Notes under the pieces: generated by a model
Database searches by the model: none
What the model was told of the DNA's origin: nothing
What the model saw: the letters and a program-made list of their open reading frames with translations, nothing else
NCBI GenBank assembly: GCA_963734575.1
Contig: CAVTHT010000003.1
Coordinates: 68,715-132,714 of the forward strand
DNA: 64,000 nt
DNA from: CAIWHR01 sp963734575
Lineage (GTDB): Bacteria; Pseudomonadota; Gammaproteobacteria; Burkholderiales; Casimicrobiaceae
Direction of reading: 5' to 3'
Program-made: the position numbers and the translations under genes
Shown: piece after piece, positions 9,046 through 21,208 of the stretch
Numbering within the stretch: the first letter of the stretch is position 1
Layout: every line of letters begins with the position of its first letter

Positions 9046-10306
9046 ATGCCCAGTTACCAGCACGTCAAGGTCCCCGCCGGTGGCCAGAAGATCACGGTCA
9101 ATCCGGATTTTAGCCTCGTGGTTCCCGATCAACCGATCATTCCGTACATCGAGGGCGACGGCACGGGCGTGGACATCACGCCGGTGATGATCAAGGTCGT
9201 GGACGCGGCGGTGGCCAAGGCTTACGGCGGGAAGCGAAAGATCCACTGGATGGAGATCTACGCCGGCGAAAAGTCGACCCGCGTGTACGGACCGGACGTG
9301 TGGCTTCCCGGACGAGACGCTGGGCATCCTGCGTGACTACGTGGTGTCGATCAAGGGGCCGCTGACCACGCCCGTGGGGGGCGGCATCCGGTCGCTCAAC
9401 GTGGCGCTGCGCCAGCAACTCGACCTGTACGTATGCCTGCGTCCGGTGCGCTGGTTCAAAGGCGTGCCGTCGCCGGTGAAGGAGCCCGAGAAGATCGACA
9501 TGGTGATCTTCCGCGAGAATGCCGAGGACATCTACGCCGGCATCGAGTGGCCCGCCGAATCCGATGCCGCGCGCAAGGTCATCGATTTCCTGATCAACGA
9601 GATGGGCGTGAAGAAGATCCGCTTCCCGGCGACGTCCGGCATCGGCATCAAGCCCGTCTCGCGCGAAGGCACCGAGCGCCTGGTGCGCAAGGCGCTCCAG
9701 TACGCCGTCGACAACGACCGGCGCTCGATGACCCTCGTGCACAAGGGCAACATCCAGAAGTTCACCGAGGGTGCCTTCCGCGACTGGGGCTACGCGCTCG
9801 CGCAGCGCGAATTCGGCGCCACGCCCGTCGACGGCGGCCCGTGGTGCTCGTTCAAGAATCCGCGCACCGGGCGGGAGATCATCGTCAAGGACGTGATCAC
9901 GGACGCCTTCCTGCAGCAGATCCTGCTGCGGCCGGCCGAGTACGACGTGATCGCCACGCTGAACCTCAATGGCGATTACATCTCCGACGCGCTGGCGGCA
10001 CAGGTCGGCGGCATCGGCATCGCTCCCGGCGCCAACCTGTCGGACTCCGTCGCGATGTTCGAGGCGACGCACGGCACGGCGCCGAAATACGCCGGCAAGG
10101 ATTACGTGAACCCCGGCTCGGAAATCCTTTCCGCGGAGATGATGCTGGTGCACATGGGCTGGCGCGAGGCCGCCACGCTCATCGTGTCCAGCCTCGAGCG
10201 GGCGATCGCCGACAAGGTTGTCACCTACGACTTCGCGCGACTGATGGAAGGCGCGCGGCAGGTGTCGTGCTCCGGCTTCGGTCAGGCGATGATCGAACGG
10301 ATGTAG
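9046..10306 (+). CDS. icd: NADP-dependent isocitrate dehydrogenase (one frameshift)
   Basis: Oxidises isocitrate to 2-oxoglutarate in the TCA cycle. The N-terminal part contains PDQPIIPYIEGDGTGVDITP; after the break come SIKGPLTTPVGGGIRSLNVA, the substrate loop, IFRENAEDIYAGIEW, KGNIQKFTEGAF, LNLNGDYISDALAAQVGGIG and the NADP-site region EATHGTAPKYAGKDYVNPGS. An extra G near 9310 separates DVWLP from ETLGILRDYVV; without it the protein is about 419 residues, normal for the bacterial enzyme. The ATG follows a GAGGAG ribosome site. A terminator follows directly, so it is probably monocistronic. aceA at 17378 competes for the same substrate. Confidence 0.92.
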
Positions 10307-10349
10307 GAAAAATGGACGGGCGCCGTGCGGCGCCCGCCCGTCGAAGAGG

Positions 10350-10375
10350 GCCCGCTCGAAGCGGGCTTTCTTTTT
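10350..10375 (+). terminator. Rho-independent terminator after icd
   Basis: Stem GCCCGC (10350-10355) pairs with GCGGGC (10361-10366) around loop TCGAA, followed by a run of T to 10375. A second GC-rich hairpin (GGGCGCC/GGCGCCC) lies just upstream. Confidence 0.85.
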
Positions 10376-10556
10376 GCTTGTTGCGTCCCCATGTTGGCCA
10401 CATGCCACTCACGGGGCTTTGGAAGCGACGGCGCGCTCTCCGGAATCGGCGCGCCAGGCGCGAGGCACAGGCACCGCGCGCGAGCGGGGATGCACCACCG
10501 CGCGCACCGAGTTGGTACGCGCGGCGGTCACTGCGGGGATGCGGCGAGGCGGGCGG

Positions 10557-10760
10557 TCAGGCGCTCTGGATGTTGGACGCCTGCTTGCCTTTCGGACCTT
10601 GGGTTACTTCGAAGCTGACCTTCTGGCCTTCCTTGAGGGTCTTGAAGCCCTGCATGTTGATGGCCGAGAAATGCGCGAACAAGTCCTCCCCGCCGTCGTC
10701 CGGCGTGATGAACCCGTAGCCCTTCGCGTCGTTGAACCACTTGACGGTTCCGGTTGCCAT
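10557..10760 (-). CDS. Cold-shock protein, CspA family
   Basis: A 67-residue single OB-fold RNA/ssDNA-binding protein. It begins MATGTVKWFNDAKGYGFITP, with the RNP1 motif KGYGFIT and RNP2 motif DLFAHFS, and ends GPKGKQASNIQSA, the exact usual length. Such proteins act as RNA chaperones in the cytoplasm. It is transcribed away from clpS. The likely promoter lies about 130 bases upstream, so the message carries a long leader, as csp mRNAs often do; whether this one is cold-regulated cannot be told from sequence. Confidence 0.93.
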   Translation of the reverse strand: MATGTVKWFNDAKGYGFITPDDGGEDLFAHFSAINMQGFKTLKEGQKVSFEVTQGPKGKQASNIQSA

Positions 10761-10887
10761 AGTGCCACATCCTTCAGGATTGATCGGGAGTGTCGGTGTT
10801 TGGCCCGAGAGGCGACCGACGGCAGGTTGGGAGCGGTGGGGCACAGTCGAACCCGCACAGCAGACACTCAGAAGCCAAACAGCGCAT

Positions 10888-10917
10888 TTTTTACGCGCAC
10901 CGTCCGGCCGGCGTCAA
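10888..10917 (-). promoter_or_regulatory. Probable promoter of cold-shock gene
   Basis: On the minus strand TTGACG (10917-10912) and TAAAAA (10893-10888) are separated by 18 bases. This predicts a leader of about 120 nucleotides before the csp start. Confidence 0.45.
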
Positions 10918-10943
10918 GGACACGGCCGGCGAACGGCGTTCCC

Positions 10944-10980
10944 CTTGAAAAATGTGTTGCAATCATCAAACATAGGGTAT
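10944..10980 (+). promoter_or_regulatory. Possible clpS promoter with sigma-32-like -35 box
   Basis: CTTGAAA at 10944-10950 matches the heat-shock sigma factor -35 consensus and lies about 60 bases before clpS. A clear CCCCAT-type -10 is not visible, so the assignment is tentative. Confidence 0.3.
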
Positions 10981-11007
10981 TCCCCAGCCCGCTTTTCCCA
11001 GTGGACG

Positions 11008-11319
11008 ATGGCCAACCAGCAGCAGCACGACGGCGGACTTCTCGAGGCCGAGAAAACCCGGCTCAAGCCGCCGCCGCTGTACAAGGTGCTGCTGCTGAAC
11101 GACGACTACACCCCGATGGACTTTGTGGTCGTCGTGCTGCAGACTGTTTTTGCCATGAGTCGGGAAAAGGCTACACAGGTCATGCTGCAGGTACATCGCG
11201 AAGGCATGGGGGTGTGCGGAACGTACACACGCGAGGTGGCTGCGGCAAAGGTGGACCAGGTGATCGACATCGCGCGCAAGCACCAGCACCCGTTGCAGTG
11301 CACGATGGAGGAGACTTGA
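11008..11319 (+). CDS. clpS: ClpS adaptor
   Basis: A 103-residue adaptor that delivers N-end-rule substrates to ClpAP. The core LYKVLLLNDDYTPMDFVVVV forms the N-degron pocket, with the DD pair and Met; it continues with AMSREKATQVMLQVHREGMG, VCGTYTREVAAAKVDQV and HPLQCTMEE, all conserved. ATG 11008 is chosen because the family starts shortly before this core with a flexible acidic/polar arm. It lies 76 bases upstream of clpA, the standard arrangement, and divergently from the cold-shock gene. Confidence 0.95.
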   Translation: MANQQQHDGGLLEAEKTRLKPPPLYKVLLLNDDYTPMDFVVVVLQTVFAMSREKATQVMLQVHREGMGVCGTYTREVAAAKVDQVIDIARKHQHPLQCTMEET

Positions 11320-11395
11320 ACGTCATGGCCGCAGTTGCCCGCGGCGGCCGGGACGGCACACGCGGGCAATGCAGATGGCATGAGAGGCAAGTCCT

Positions 11396-13678
<2,283 letters not shown>

Positions 13679-13697
13679 CGCGGCCAATGCAATGAAG

Positions 13698-13725
13698 AAC
13701 GGCGCAGCGATGCGCCGTTTTTTTT
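13698..13725 (+). terminator. Rho-independent terminator after clpA
   Basis: AACGGCGCA (13698-13706) pairs with TGCGCCGTT (13711-13719) around GCGA, followed by eight T residues to 13725. Confidence 0.92.
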
Positions 13726-14024
13726 GGAGTGGTCGTCACGGGTACGGAAGGCCGCGGTGCGGCTGCTCGACACGCAAATTCGCGGTCTACCAATACTGCT
13801 AGACTCCTCCAACGCTTGGATGTCGACATCAGCGGGCATTTCCGATGCGGTACGCGTGCGTTGCTACCATCTGACATGAGCAGCCGCAGCAGCTGTATCT
13901 GAGCGGGCGACTTCGTCCGCGCGACGACGGGCGACGGCGAACGTCGAGGTCCGATTCCGACGACGCGCCGTTTTGTGGATCGTAATCGGGGTCCTCGTGG
14001 ATTCCCTTGGAGAGGAGCGTGAGC

Positions 14025-15005
14025 ATGAGCCGTCTCAGGAAATGCATGGTTGCGATCGGGTGTGCACTGCTCGCCGGCGCGACGGGTGCCGCGCAGGCGC
14101 AGGCCGCGTGGCCGAGCAAGCCCATCGTCTACGTCGTTCCGTTCGCAGTCGGGGGGAATACCGATACCCTGGCGCGCCTGATCGGCCAGAAGCTCTCGGC
14201 GGCGCTCGGGCAACCTGTCGTGATCGAGAACAAGCCGGGCGCAGGCGGCAACGTGGGCTCCGATTTCGTCGCGAAGTCGAAGCCCGATGGCTACACGATC
14301 CTCGGCGGCACGATCAGCTCGCATGCCATCAATGCGAGCGTTTATCCGAACATGCCGTACGATCCCGTGAAGTCGTTCGAGCCCGTGATCCTGCTCGGCA
14401 GCAACCCCCTCGTGTTCGCGGTCGGCGCCAGCCAGCCGTACAAGACGCTGAAGGAAGTGCTCGACGCCGCCAAGGCGAAACCCGGGCAGCTGAGCTTCGC
14501 CTCGCCAGGGCCTGGCACATCGCCGCACCTCGCGGGCGAGCTCCTGAAGACACTCACGCACGTCGACATCACGCACGTTCCGTACAAGGGCAGCGGGCCC
14601 GCACTCACGGACGCGCTTGGCGGACAGGTGCCGATCATCATCGACACGACGCTGGTGCTTGGAACGAACATCAAGGCAGGCAAGCTGCGCCCACTCGCCG
14701 TTGCCTATCCCCAGCGGCTCGGTACTCTCCCGGACGTACCCACCGCCGCCGAAGCCGGCGTGCCCGGATGGGAAGTCGTTTCGTGGCAAGCGGTGTTCGC
14801 GCCCGCGGGCACGCCGAAGCCGATCGTGCAGCGCCTCAACACCGAAATTGCTCGCATCATGAAACAGCCCGATGTACAGGCGCGTCTGGCGGAGCTCGGT
14901 GTCGAGCCCGGCGGCGGCCCACCGGAGCAGCTAGGGGAATTCCAGAAAACGGAAATCGCCAAATGGGCGAAGGTGGTCAAGGCTGCGGGCGTGAAACCGG
15001 AGTGA
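14025..15005 (+). CDS. Bug/TctC-family periplasmic solute-binding protein
   Basis: A 326-residue periplasmic binding protein of the Bug family, abundant in Burkholderiales. A signal peptide (MSRLRKCMVAIGCALLAGAT) ends near AQAQA. The mature part shows WPSKPIVYVVPFAVGGNTDT, the ligand loop IENKPGAGGNVGSDFVAKSK with the GxxG turn, LSFASPGPGTSPHLAGELLK and the late block LPDVPTAAEAGVPGWEVVSW. ATG 14025 is preceded by GGAGAGGAG. Related proteins bind carboxylates or serve as sensors. No TctA/TctB membrane partners are adjacent, so transport partner and ligand remain unknown. The 299 bases upstream hold no recognisable gene. Confidence 0.9.
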   Translation: MSRLRKCMVAIGCALLAGATGAAQAQAAWPSKPIVYVVPFAVGGNTDTLARLIGQKLSAALGQPVVIENKPGAGGNVGSDFVAKSKPDGYTILGGTISSHAINASVYPNMPYDPVKSFEPVILLGSNPLVFAVGASQPYKTLKEVLDAAKAKPGQLSFASPGPGTSPHLAGELLKTLTHVDITHVPYKGSGPALTDALGGQVPIIIDTTLVLGTNIKAGKLRPLAVAYPQRLGTLPDVPTAAEAGVPGWEVVSWQAVFAPAGTPKPIVQRLNTEIARIMKQPDVQARLAELGVEPGGGPPEQLGEFQKTEIAKWAKVVKAAGVKPE

Positions 15006-15121
15006 TGCGACAGCGATCGGCTCGAGCGCCGCAATACATCGCGGCAATGCGGTAAACGTTAGGGCACCCCTGCACGTCTCGCTCGACGACGCCGGTCGCG
15101 CTGCGTCGCGTCTTGCCCACG

Positions 15122-16489
15122 TCAGGCCAGCATGTCGGCCCACATGCTGCGGGCCCAGGCTTGCCCATAAGTCCCCTCGAGTGCGTTCATCGCCGGCGAC
15201 AGTCCGCCGGCACCGGGCACCGGCAGCATCGTTTTCTGTCCGGCGTCGTACTGATGCACCGAGGCGACGTGCACGGCGTCGCGATCGGTGATGAAGCTGT
15301 AGCAGGTGTTGTTCATCACCGGCGCGGGATCGACGCCCTCGCCCGCGAGCAGTGCGACGATCGCGGCGGCGCAGACCTTGGCCTGCTGGTTCGCCATGTG
15401 TCCGGATTTCGGCATGTTCGGTGCGATCTGTATCGAGTCGCCGAGCACGTGCACGTTGCGCACCTTGATGGATTCCATCGTCGTGAAGTCCACCTCGCAC
15501 CAGCGATCGTTCGCGGTGATCACGCCGGCGGCGCGTGCGATGGCGCCCGCCGACTGCGGCGGAATCACGTTCAGCACGTCCGCCTTCACCGGATCGTCCA
15601 GCTCGAATTTCGCGGTTCGCGTCGCCACCTCGACGTCGGTCAGCGCCTGGTTCGCACGGTACTCGATGATGCCCTTGTATTCCTCGTCGAATGCCTTGCG
15701 GAAGAGCGCCGGCTTGGAGGTGATCTCGGGGTTGCCGTCGAGGATCAGCACCTTCGATTTCGGTTTTGCCTTCCGGAAGTACCACGCCACCTGGCAGGCG
15801 CGCTCGTAGGGTCCCGGTGGACACCGGAAAGGAGCCAGCGGAATGGAGATGGCGAATACGCCGCCATCGGGCATAGCTTCGAGCTGCCTGCGCAATGCAA
15901 CCGTCTGCGGTCCGGCTTTCCAGGCGTGGAGGATGCGCGATCGCGCGTCGTCGCTGTCGAGTGAAGGAACCTGCTTCCAAAGGAAGTCGATCCCCGGCGA
16001 GAGCACGAGGCGATCGTAAGGAAGCACCGCGCCGGACGCGAGACGTACCGTGCGCTTGTCGGCGTCCACCGCAGTTGCCGTATCGCGCACGAGCTTCACG
16101 CCATGGCGCCGCACCAGATTGTCGTAGCCGACGGTGACGTCGTCGATCGTCTTCGATCCGCCGAGCACGAGATTGGAAAGCGGGCACGAAACGAACGCGG
16201 CGTCGCTCTCCACTAGGGTGACCTCGACATTCGGGCCGCCCCACAGGCGAAGGTACTTCGCGGCGGTGGCCCCGCCATAGCCGCCCCCGATCACGACGAC
16301 GCGTCCGGCCGCCGCCGGCGAACTCGTCGCCGCTCCGAGGAATCCTGCGAACGAGCCACCCGCCAGCGCAGCCGCGCCGAGCAGCAGTCGTCGGCGCGGA
16401 TGCAGACTCGTGGCTACTTGAGAACGTTCGCGCGGCGCGCTCCGGCTCCTTTGCCCGCTGAGGCCCTCGGGGCGGCCCGTCGGGCTCAT
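15122..16489 (-). CDS. fccB: Flavocytochrome c sulfide dehydrogenase, flavoprotein subunit
   Basis: A 455-residue periplasmic FAD enzyme that oxidises sulfide and passes electrons to a cytochrome c subunit. A twin-arginine signal (RRRLLLGAAALAGGSFAGFL) directs Tat export. The mature part starts GRVVVIGGGYGGATAAKYLR, the FAD dinucleotide fold; the redox cysteines appear in AAFVSCPLSNLVLGG and in PFRCPPGPYERACQVAWYFR. The C-terminal FCSD domain includes GDSIQIAPNMPKSGHMANQQ and the NNTCYSFITD segment. Its start overlaps the stop of the upstream cytochrome by 4 bases (ATGA), so the two are translationally coupled. SoxF is the closely related alternative name; no sox genes are in the window. Confidence 0.9.
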   Translation of the reverse strand: MSPTGRPEGLSGQRSRSAPRERSQVATSLHPRRRLLLGAAALAGGSFAGFLGAATSSPAAAGRVVVIGGGYGGATAAKYLRLWGGPNVEVTLVESDAAFVSCPLSNLVLGGSKTIDDVTVGYDNLVRRHGVKLVRDTATAVDADKRTVRLASGAVLPYDRLVLSPGIDFLWKQVPSLDSDDARSRILHAWKAGPQTVALRRQLEAMPDGGVFAISIPLAPFRCPPGPYERACQVAWYFRKAKPKSKVLILDGNPEITSKPALFRKAFDEEYKGIIEYRANQALTDVEVATRTAKFELDDPVKADVLNVIPPQSAGAIARAAGVITANDRWCEVDFTTMESIKVRNVHVLGDSIQIAPNMPKSGHMANQQAKVCAAAIVALLAGEGVDPAPVMNNTCYSFITDRDAVHVASVHQYDAGQKTMLPVPGAGGLSPAMNALEGTYGQAWARSMWADMLA

Positions 16490-16794
16490 GGCTGCTCCTT
16501 GTGCGCGGCGTACCAGTTGGCGATGGCCGCGATCTGCTCGGTCGTGTAGCCCTTCGCGAGCTGCGGCATCACCGTGCCCTGCCGCTTGCCCGACTGAAAG
16601 TCCTGCATCGCCGCGATGAGCTCCGCGGCCTTGCGTCCGTCGAGCCGTGCCGCGGCGCCGGCCGCATCAAGCGTGGAATGGCACGACGCACACGTCGCGG
16701 CGAGGCTGCGTGCGTGCGCGTCGTCGCGGGACGCGGCGCCGCTTGCCTGCACGGCCAGTACCGCGCCGGCCAATACCATGAAAACCCGTGGCAT
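16486..16794 (-). CDS. fccA: Flavocytochrome c, small class I cytochrome c subunit
   Basis: A 102-residue exported monohaem cytochrome. The signal peptide MPRVFMVLAGAVLAVQASGA is followed by the haem motif CASCH and, near the C-terminus, GTVMPQLAKGYTTEQIAAIA, which supplies the axial Met. It has the size of a single-haem class I domain, not the dihaem FccA of Allochromatium. It accepts electrons from the flavoprotein encoded by the overlapping next gene and probably hands them to a terminal oxidase or another carrier. A GGAGG ribosome site precedes the ATG. Confidence 0.85.
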   Translation of the reverse strand: MPRVFMVLAGAVLAVQASGAASRDDAHARSLAATCASCHSTLDAAGAAARLDGRKAAELIAAMQDFQSGKRQGTVMPQLAKGYTTEQIAAIANWYAAHKEQP

Positions 16795-16870
16795 GCCTGT
16801 CCTCCGAAACGCCCCACACGCAGTGTAGCGGTATGCACTCGTCGGGAAGCCTCGCTCGCACCGTTGGAAA

Positions 16871-16886
16871 TCATTTTCGAAAATGA
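16871..16886. promoter_or_regulatory. Perfect 16-base palindrome, candidate operator for fccAB
   Basis: TCATTTTCGAAAATGA is a perfect inverted repeat. It is centred about 54 bases upstream of the TACACT -10-like box, a position where an activator would bind. The cognate regulator is unknown. Confidence 0.5.
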
Positions 16887-17250
16887 AAAACGTTCACCGC
16901 TGCCGCCACTTTGTTGCTGGTTTGCAAGTCTTTGACGTCGTTGAATAAAGACCGGCCACATCGATGACGACCGGACATTCGCCTCGCGCTGCAGCATCTC
17001 GTGACCACAATTACGCACAAAACATTCCGTATGGTGGAAGTGATTTCAAACTGATTGATTATGATGAAGTATTTTGATGCGGCGCCGCCATAAATCTGTT
17101 GTTGGCCGGCCTGGGATTTGCTACTTTCCCTATGTCACGAGCCTCGGACGCCAACGTTGGTGCCCGAAGCAAGCAGGGCCTGGGTAATGCGAACCCCCAT
17201 CCAAGCCCGCCCGACTCGCCGAGCGATCCTCACGAGTCCGTGCTGTGGAC

Positions 17251-17276
17251 GACCGCGGCTGGGTCCGCGGTCTTTT
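17251..17276 (+). terminator. Terminator-like hairpin in the aceA leader
   Basis: GACCGCGG (17251-17258) pairs perfectly with CCGCGGTC (17265-17272) around CTGGGT, followed by TTTT. It lies about 100 bases before aceA and could attenuate it or end a short upstream transcript. Confidence 0.5.
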
Positions 17277-17377
17277 CCACGATGCGGCATTGCAGCGCAC
17301 GCGCCGGCAATGCCGCGACCACGCGCCGCCCGGCGGGTACGCCATGCGGCTTGGCCATGAACGTCGATGGAGGTTCC

Positions 17378-18691
<1,314 letters not shown>

Positions 18692-18708
18692 GCACGTTTT
18701 CGCAGTGA

Positions 18709-18739
18709 CGCGCCCGCTCACCCGGGCGCGTTTTTTTTT
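18709..18739 (+). terminator. Rho-independent terminator after aceA
   Basis: CGCGCCCG (18709-18716) pairs with CGGGCGCG (18723-18730), followed by nine T residues. Confidence 0.92.
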
Positions 18740-18789
18740 GGCGATGAGGGCCGCCGCTCAGGGCAGCAACAATCGCTACACTTGCGTGC

Positions 18790-19371
18790 ATGCTGCCCGC
18801 TACGCGGAGTGAACCTGCGACCGGTGAAGCGCGCGCGTCGCAGCGCGTGTTCTTCGCCTTGTGGCCGGATGCGAACGCCACGCAAAGTCTGCACGCGCTG
18901 GCATCGGGCATCGCGGGGCAATGTGGGGGCCGCCCCACGCCCGTCGAGCGAATGCACCTCACGCTCGCGTTCATGGGCAACGTGGAGCCCGACCGACTCG
19001 CGGTGCTCGCGCGCGTCGGTGCCGAAGTCGCATCGGCGAGTGCGCCATTTCGCCTTACGCTCGATCGACTGGGCGGCTTCCGCGATGCCGAGGTGGCCTG
19101 GTTGGGCGCATCGCATTTGCCGGGTGCGCTCGAGGCGCTCGTGTCGGGATTGCGCGCCGCGCTGGAAAGCGCGGGGTTTGCAGTGGACAAGCGGCGCTAT
19201 CGTGCGCATGTGACCTTGGCACGGCGGTGTGAGCGCATCGCCCGACCGGGCGTCGTGGCACCCGTGGCCTGGGATGTCGCCGCGATCACGCTCACTGCAT
19301 CCGCGCTTTCAGCGGACGGCCCGACCTATACGCAGCTGTGGCGCTGGCCCTTCGCCGGCAGCGAAGGTTGA
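18790..19371 (+). CDS. thpR: RNA 2',3'-cyclic phosphodiesterase ThpR
   Basis: A 193-residue 2H phosphoesterase (LigT family) that opens RNA 2',3'-cyclic phosphates. The two catalytic HxT motifs are visible: MHLTLAF near residue 56 and HVTLARR near residue 140. The start of the fold reads RVFFALWPDANATQSLHALA. The first 15-20 residues are longer than usual, and an internal start cannot be excluded. It is separated from the next cassette by about 190 bases. Confidence 0.88.
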   Translation: MLPATRSEPATGEARASQRVFFALWPDANATQSLHALASGIAGQCGGRPTPVERMHLTLAFMGNVEPDRLAVLARVGAEVASASAPFRLTLDRLGGFRDAEVAWLGASHLPGALEALVSGLRAALESAGFAVDKRRYRAHVTLARRCERIARPGVVAPVAWDVAAITLTASALSADGPTYTQLWRWPFAGSEG

Positions 19372-19563
19372 GCGGGATGTGCACCACGGTCGCACCTTGC
19401 CCGGAACGGCAAACTGCGCCGAAAAGCTTTACACTAACAATCCGGGTTCGCAGGCCAGGTGCGTCGCTGACCAGCTAAGTCCTTGCTGGCCAAAGGGATC
19501 GGGATCCGGGCAAGGTTATTGCATCGCATGCAGTTGCCCTAGGCCTTCTGACCAGAAGGTACC

Positions 19564-19945
19564 TATGACCATCGAACAAGAAAATCTGCCCAACGGCGAA
19601 TCACATCGTCCGGAGAACGCGTCTGCGGAAGCGAAGCGGATGGCGGCTCGCCGGCGCTTCCTCGCGCGCGGCGCCGCGGGTGGCTCGGGACTGCTGATCG
19701 TCACGCTGTGCCATCAGCGCGCCATCGCGCGCCGGCCCGGCGCACTCGAGCATAACGATCCCCGCAAGGCCGTGGCGCCGGCCACGCAGCAGCAGGATAC
19801 GACGCAGCCGACGCAGCAGGGCATACTCGTGTCTTCGGAGTTGATGTGCCAATCCCTTGGCGGCCATCTCAATGGCAACCAGTTCCTCTCCGTCGACGGG
19901 AGCACCGTGCGGTTCGACTGCGAAGGCACCACGCGCAGGACCTAG
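19564..19945 (+). CDS. Small Tat-signal-like protein, candidate substrate of HPr-rel-A cassette
   Basis: A 126-residue protein with no enzyme fold I recognise. A polar, charged first 27 residues lead to MAARRRFLARGAAGGSGLLI, which resembles a twin-arginine signal (RRRFL then a Gly/Leu-rich span). The remaining region is rich in Gln, Thr and Pro (PATQQQDTTQPTQQ) and ends with a compact segment containing two Cys (SELMCQSLGGHLNGNQFL and FDCEG). It is the first gene of a four-gene run with a PqqD-like protein, an HprK-related kinase and a nucleotidyltransferase. PqqD-like proteins usually present peptides to modifying enzymes, so I propose this as the modified or guided product; that is inference. 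A TACACT -10-like box lies at 19430-19435. Confidence 0.6.
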
Positions 19946-19978
19946 CCACAGCAGCCGCAGGCGTTGCCACTGGCCGGG

Positions 19979-20299
19979 ATGTACGATCGGCCATTGATGG
20001 ATCCGCAGAATTCCTCCGGACAGTGGCGTCTTGCATGCGAAGGCGCGCTGCCCCTCGTATGCTGGGATGGCGACTATGTCGCCTACAACCCACTGTCGGG
20101 CAACACCCATTTTCTCGACATCGTGTCCGGCGAGATCCTCGTCGCCCTTCGCGCGGGCCCGGCCACGGCCGCCGCGCTGTCCGCGCACCTCGCGGCTTTC
20201 CTGGACGTGCCGAACGACGCCCAGATGCTCGATAACGCGCTGCACGTCCTCGACGTGCTCGACCAGCTGGGTCTGGTCGAGACCGGCCCCGCGTGCTGA
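19979..20299 (+). CDS. PqqD-like protein of HPr-rel-A type system
   Basis: About 106 residues with a PqqD-type winged-helix fold: WRLACEGALPLVCWDGDYVA, then YNPLSGNTHFLDIVSGEIL, where the short strand ends in SGEI in place of the usual aaaIwe, and a helical end LHVLDVLDQLGLVE. PqqD-family proteins bind precursor peptides for radical SAM or other modifying enzymes. The gene directly overlaps the HprK-related kinase start (GTG at 20293 inside its last codons). ATG 19979 is chosen; ATG 19997 and TTG 19964 are alternatives. The family named HPr-rel-A system PqqD family peptide chaperone fits both sequence type and neighbourhood. Confidence 0.75.
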   Translation: MYDRPLMDPQNSSGQWRLACEGALPLVCWDGDYVAYNPLSGNTHFLDIVSGEILVALRAGPATAAALSAHLAAFLDVPNDAQMLDNALHVLDVLDQLGLVETGPAC

Positions 20300-21208
20300 T
20301 CGGGGAGCTCCCGCGGCCGGAGCTCCACCGGCGCCTGCGCGGTGACGGCATTCACCTCGTTACCGGCGCGTTCACGGTGCATCTCCGGGCCGATGCTCCG
20401 GCGCTGCTGGACGATTTCGCCGATCTGTACGTGCACCACGCCGTCGAGGAAGCGCCGTGCATCGACGATCTGCGCGTCCGCATGGGTTCGCGCGCAGCGA
20501 CGCCGTGGCGGCGTCAGGTCAGCACGTGGGTCGATGACGCGCGCTTCATGGGCCCCGTCACCGCAGACCTGGCCTATCCCGCGCTCGAGTCCACCCTGAA
20601 CTGGGGTATTGCGACGAGCGAAGTCACGCCGTTGCTGCTGCACGGCGCCGTCGTCGAGCGCGATGGCCTTGCCGTGCTGCTGCCGGCACCGTCGGGATCG
20701 GGCAAGAGCACGCTGTGCGCGGCGATGACGTGTCGCGGCTGGCGGCTGTTCTCGGACGAGATGGCCCTGTTCGAATTGCACCGCGGCGATGTACTACCGA
20801 ACCCGCGTCCCGTTTCGCTCAAGAATGCGTCGATCGATCTCATTCGCAGCTTCGCGCCGGACGCGCATCTCAGCAGGACGTTTCGCGGGACACCGAAAGG
20901 CGACATCGCGTACGTGCGGCCGAGCCGGGACGACATCGCATCCTCGACGACGAGCGCACCGGTGCGACTCATCCTGCGGCCCGCGTTCGCACCCGGCGCG
21001 GCAACGACCACACGCGCGCTTACGCGGGTGGAGACATTCCGGCTGCTGTGCGAGAACGCCGTGAACTACGCGTCCATGCTGCAGATTGGCTTCGATGTGC
21101 TGACCCGGGTGGTGGAGCGGTCGAGGTGCTACGAGCTCACGTACTCCGAACCTGGACGACGCGATCGCCACGATCGCCGGCCTGCATCGGCAGCATGCGC
21201 AATCCTGA
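20293..21208 (+). CDS. HprK-related kinase A (one frameshift)
   Basis: A P-loop protein related to the C-terminal domain of HPr kinase/phosphorylase. The Walker A loop lies in LLPAPSGSGKSTLCAAMTCR, near residues 131-141, followed by RLFSDEMALFELHRGDVLP, resembling the HprK segment after the P-loop, and PRPVSLKNASIDLIRS. The first 110 residues contain a separate domain (LLDDFADLYVHHAVEE). An extra C near 21146 shifts the frame; corrected, it ends YSNLDDAIATIAGLHRQHAQ with a stop at 21208, 304 residues in all. It overlaps the PqqD-like gene before and the nucleotidyltransferase after. No HPr substrate is nearby, so the phosphoryl acceptor is unknown. Confidence 0.8.

Larger units (their letters stand above)
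16795..17377. other. Divergent intergenic region between fccAB and aceA
   Basis: This 583-base region holds no convincing gene. It is AT-richer than its surroundings between about 16865 and 17100. On the fcc side, a TACACT -10-like box lies at 16822-16827 (minus) and a 16-base perfect palindrome at 16871-16886. On the aceA side, a hairpin followed by T residues sits at 17251-17276. An open frame extends upstream of aceA from 17099, but its composition is not protein-like and I treat it as leader. Confidence 0.6.

Noticed and set aside
19372..19563. Sigma-54 promoter before the HPr-rel-A cassette
   Set aside because: No convincing TGGCAC-N5-TTGC pair is present; only a TACACT box could be found.
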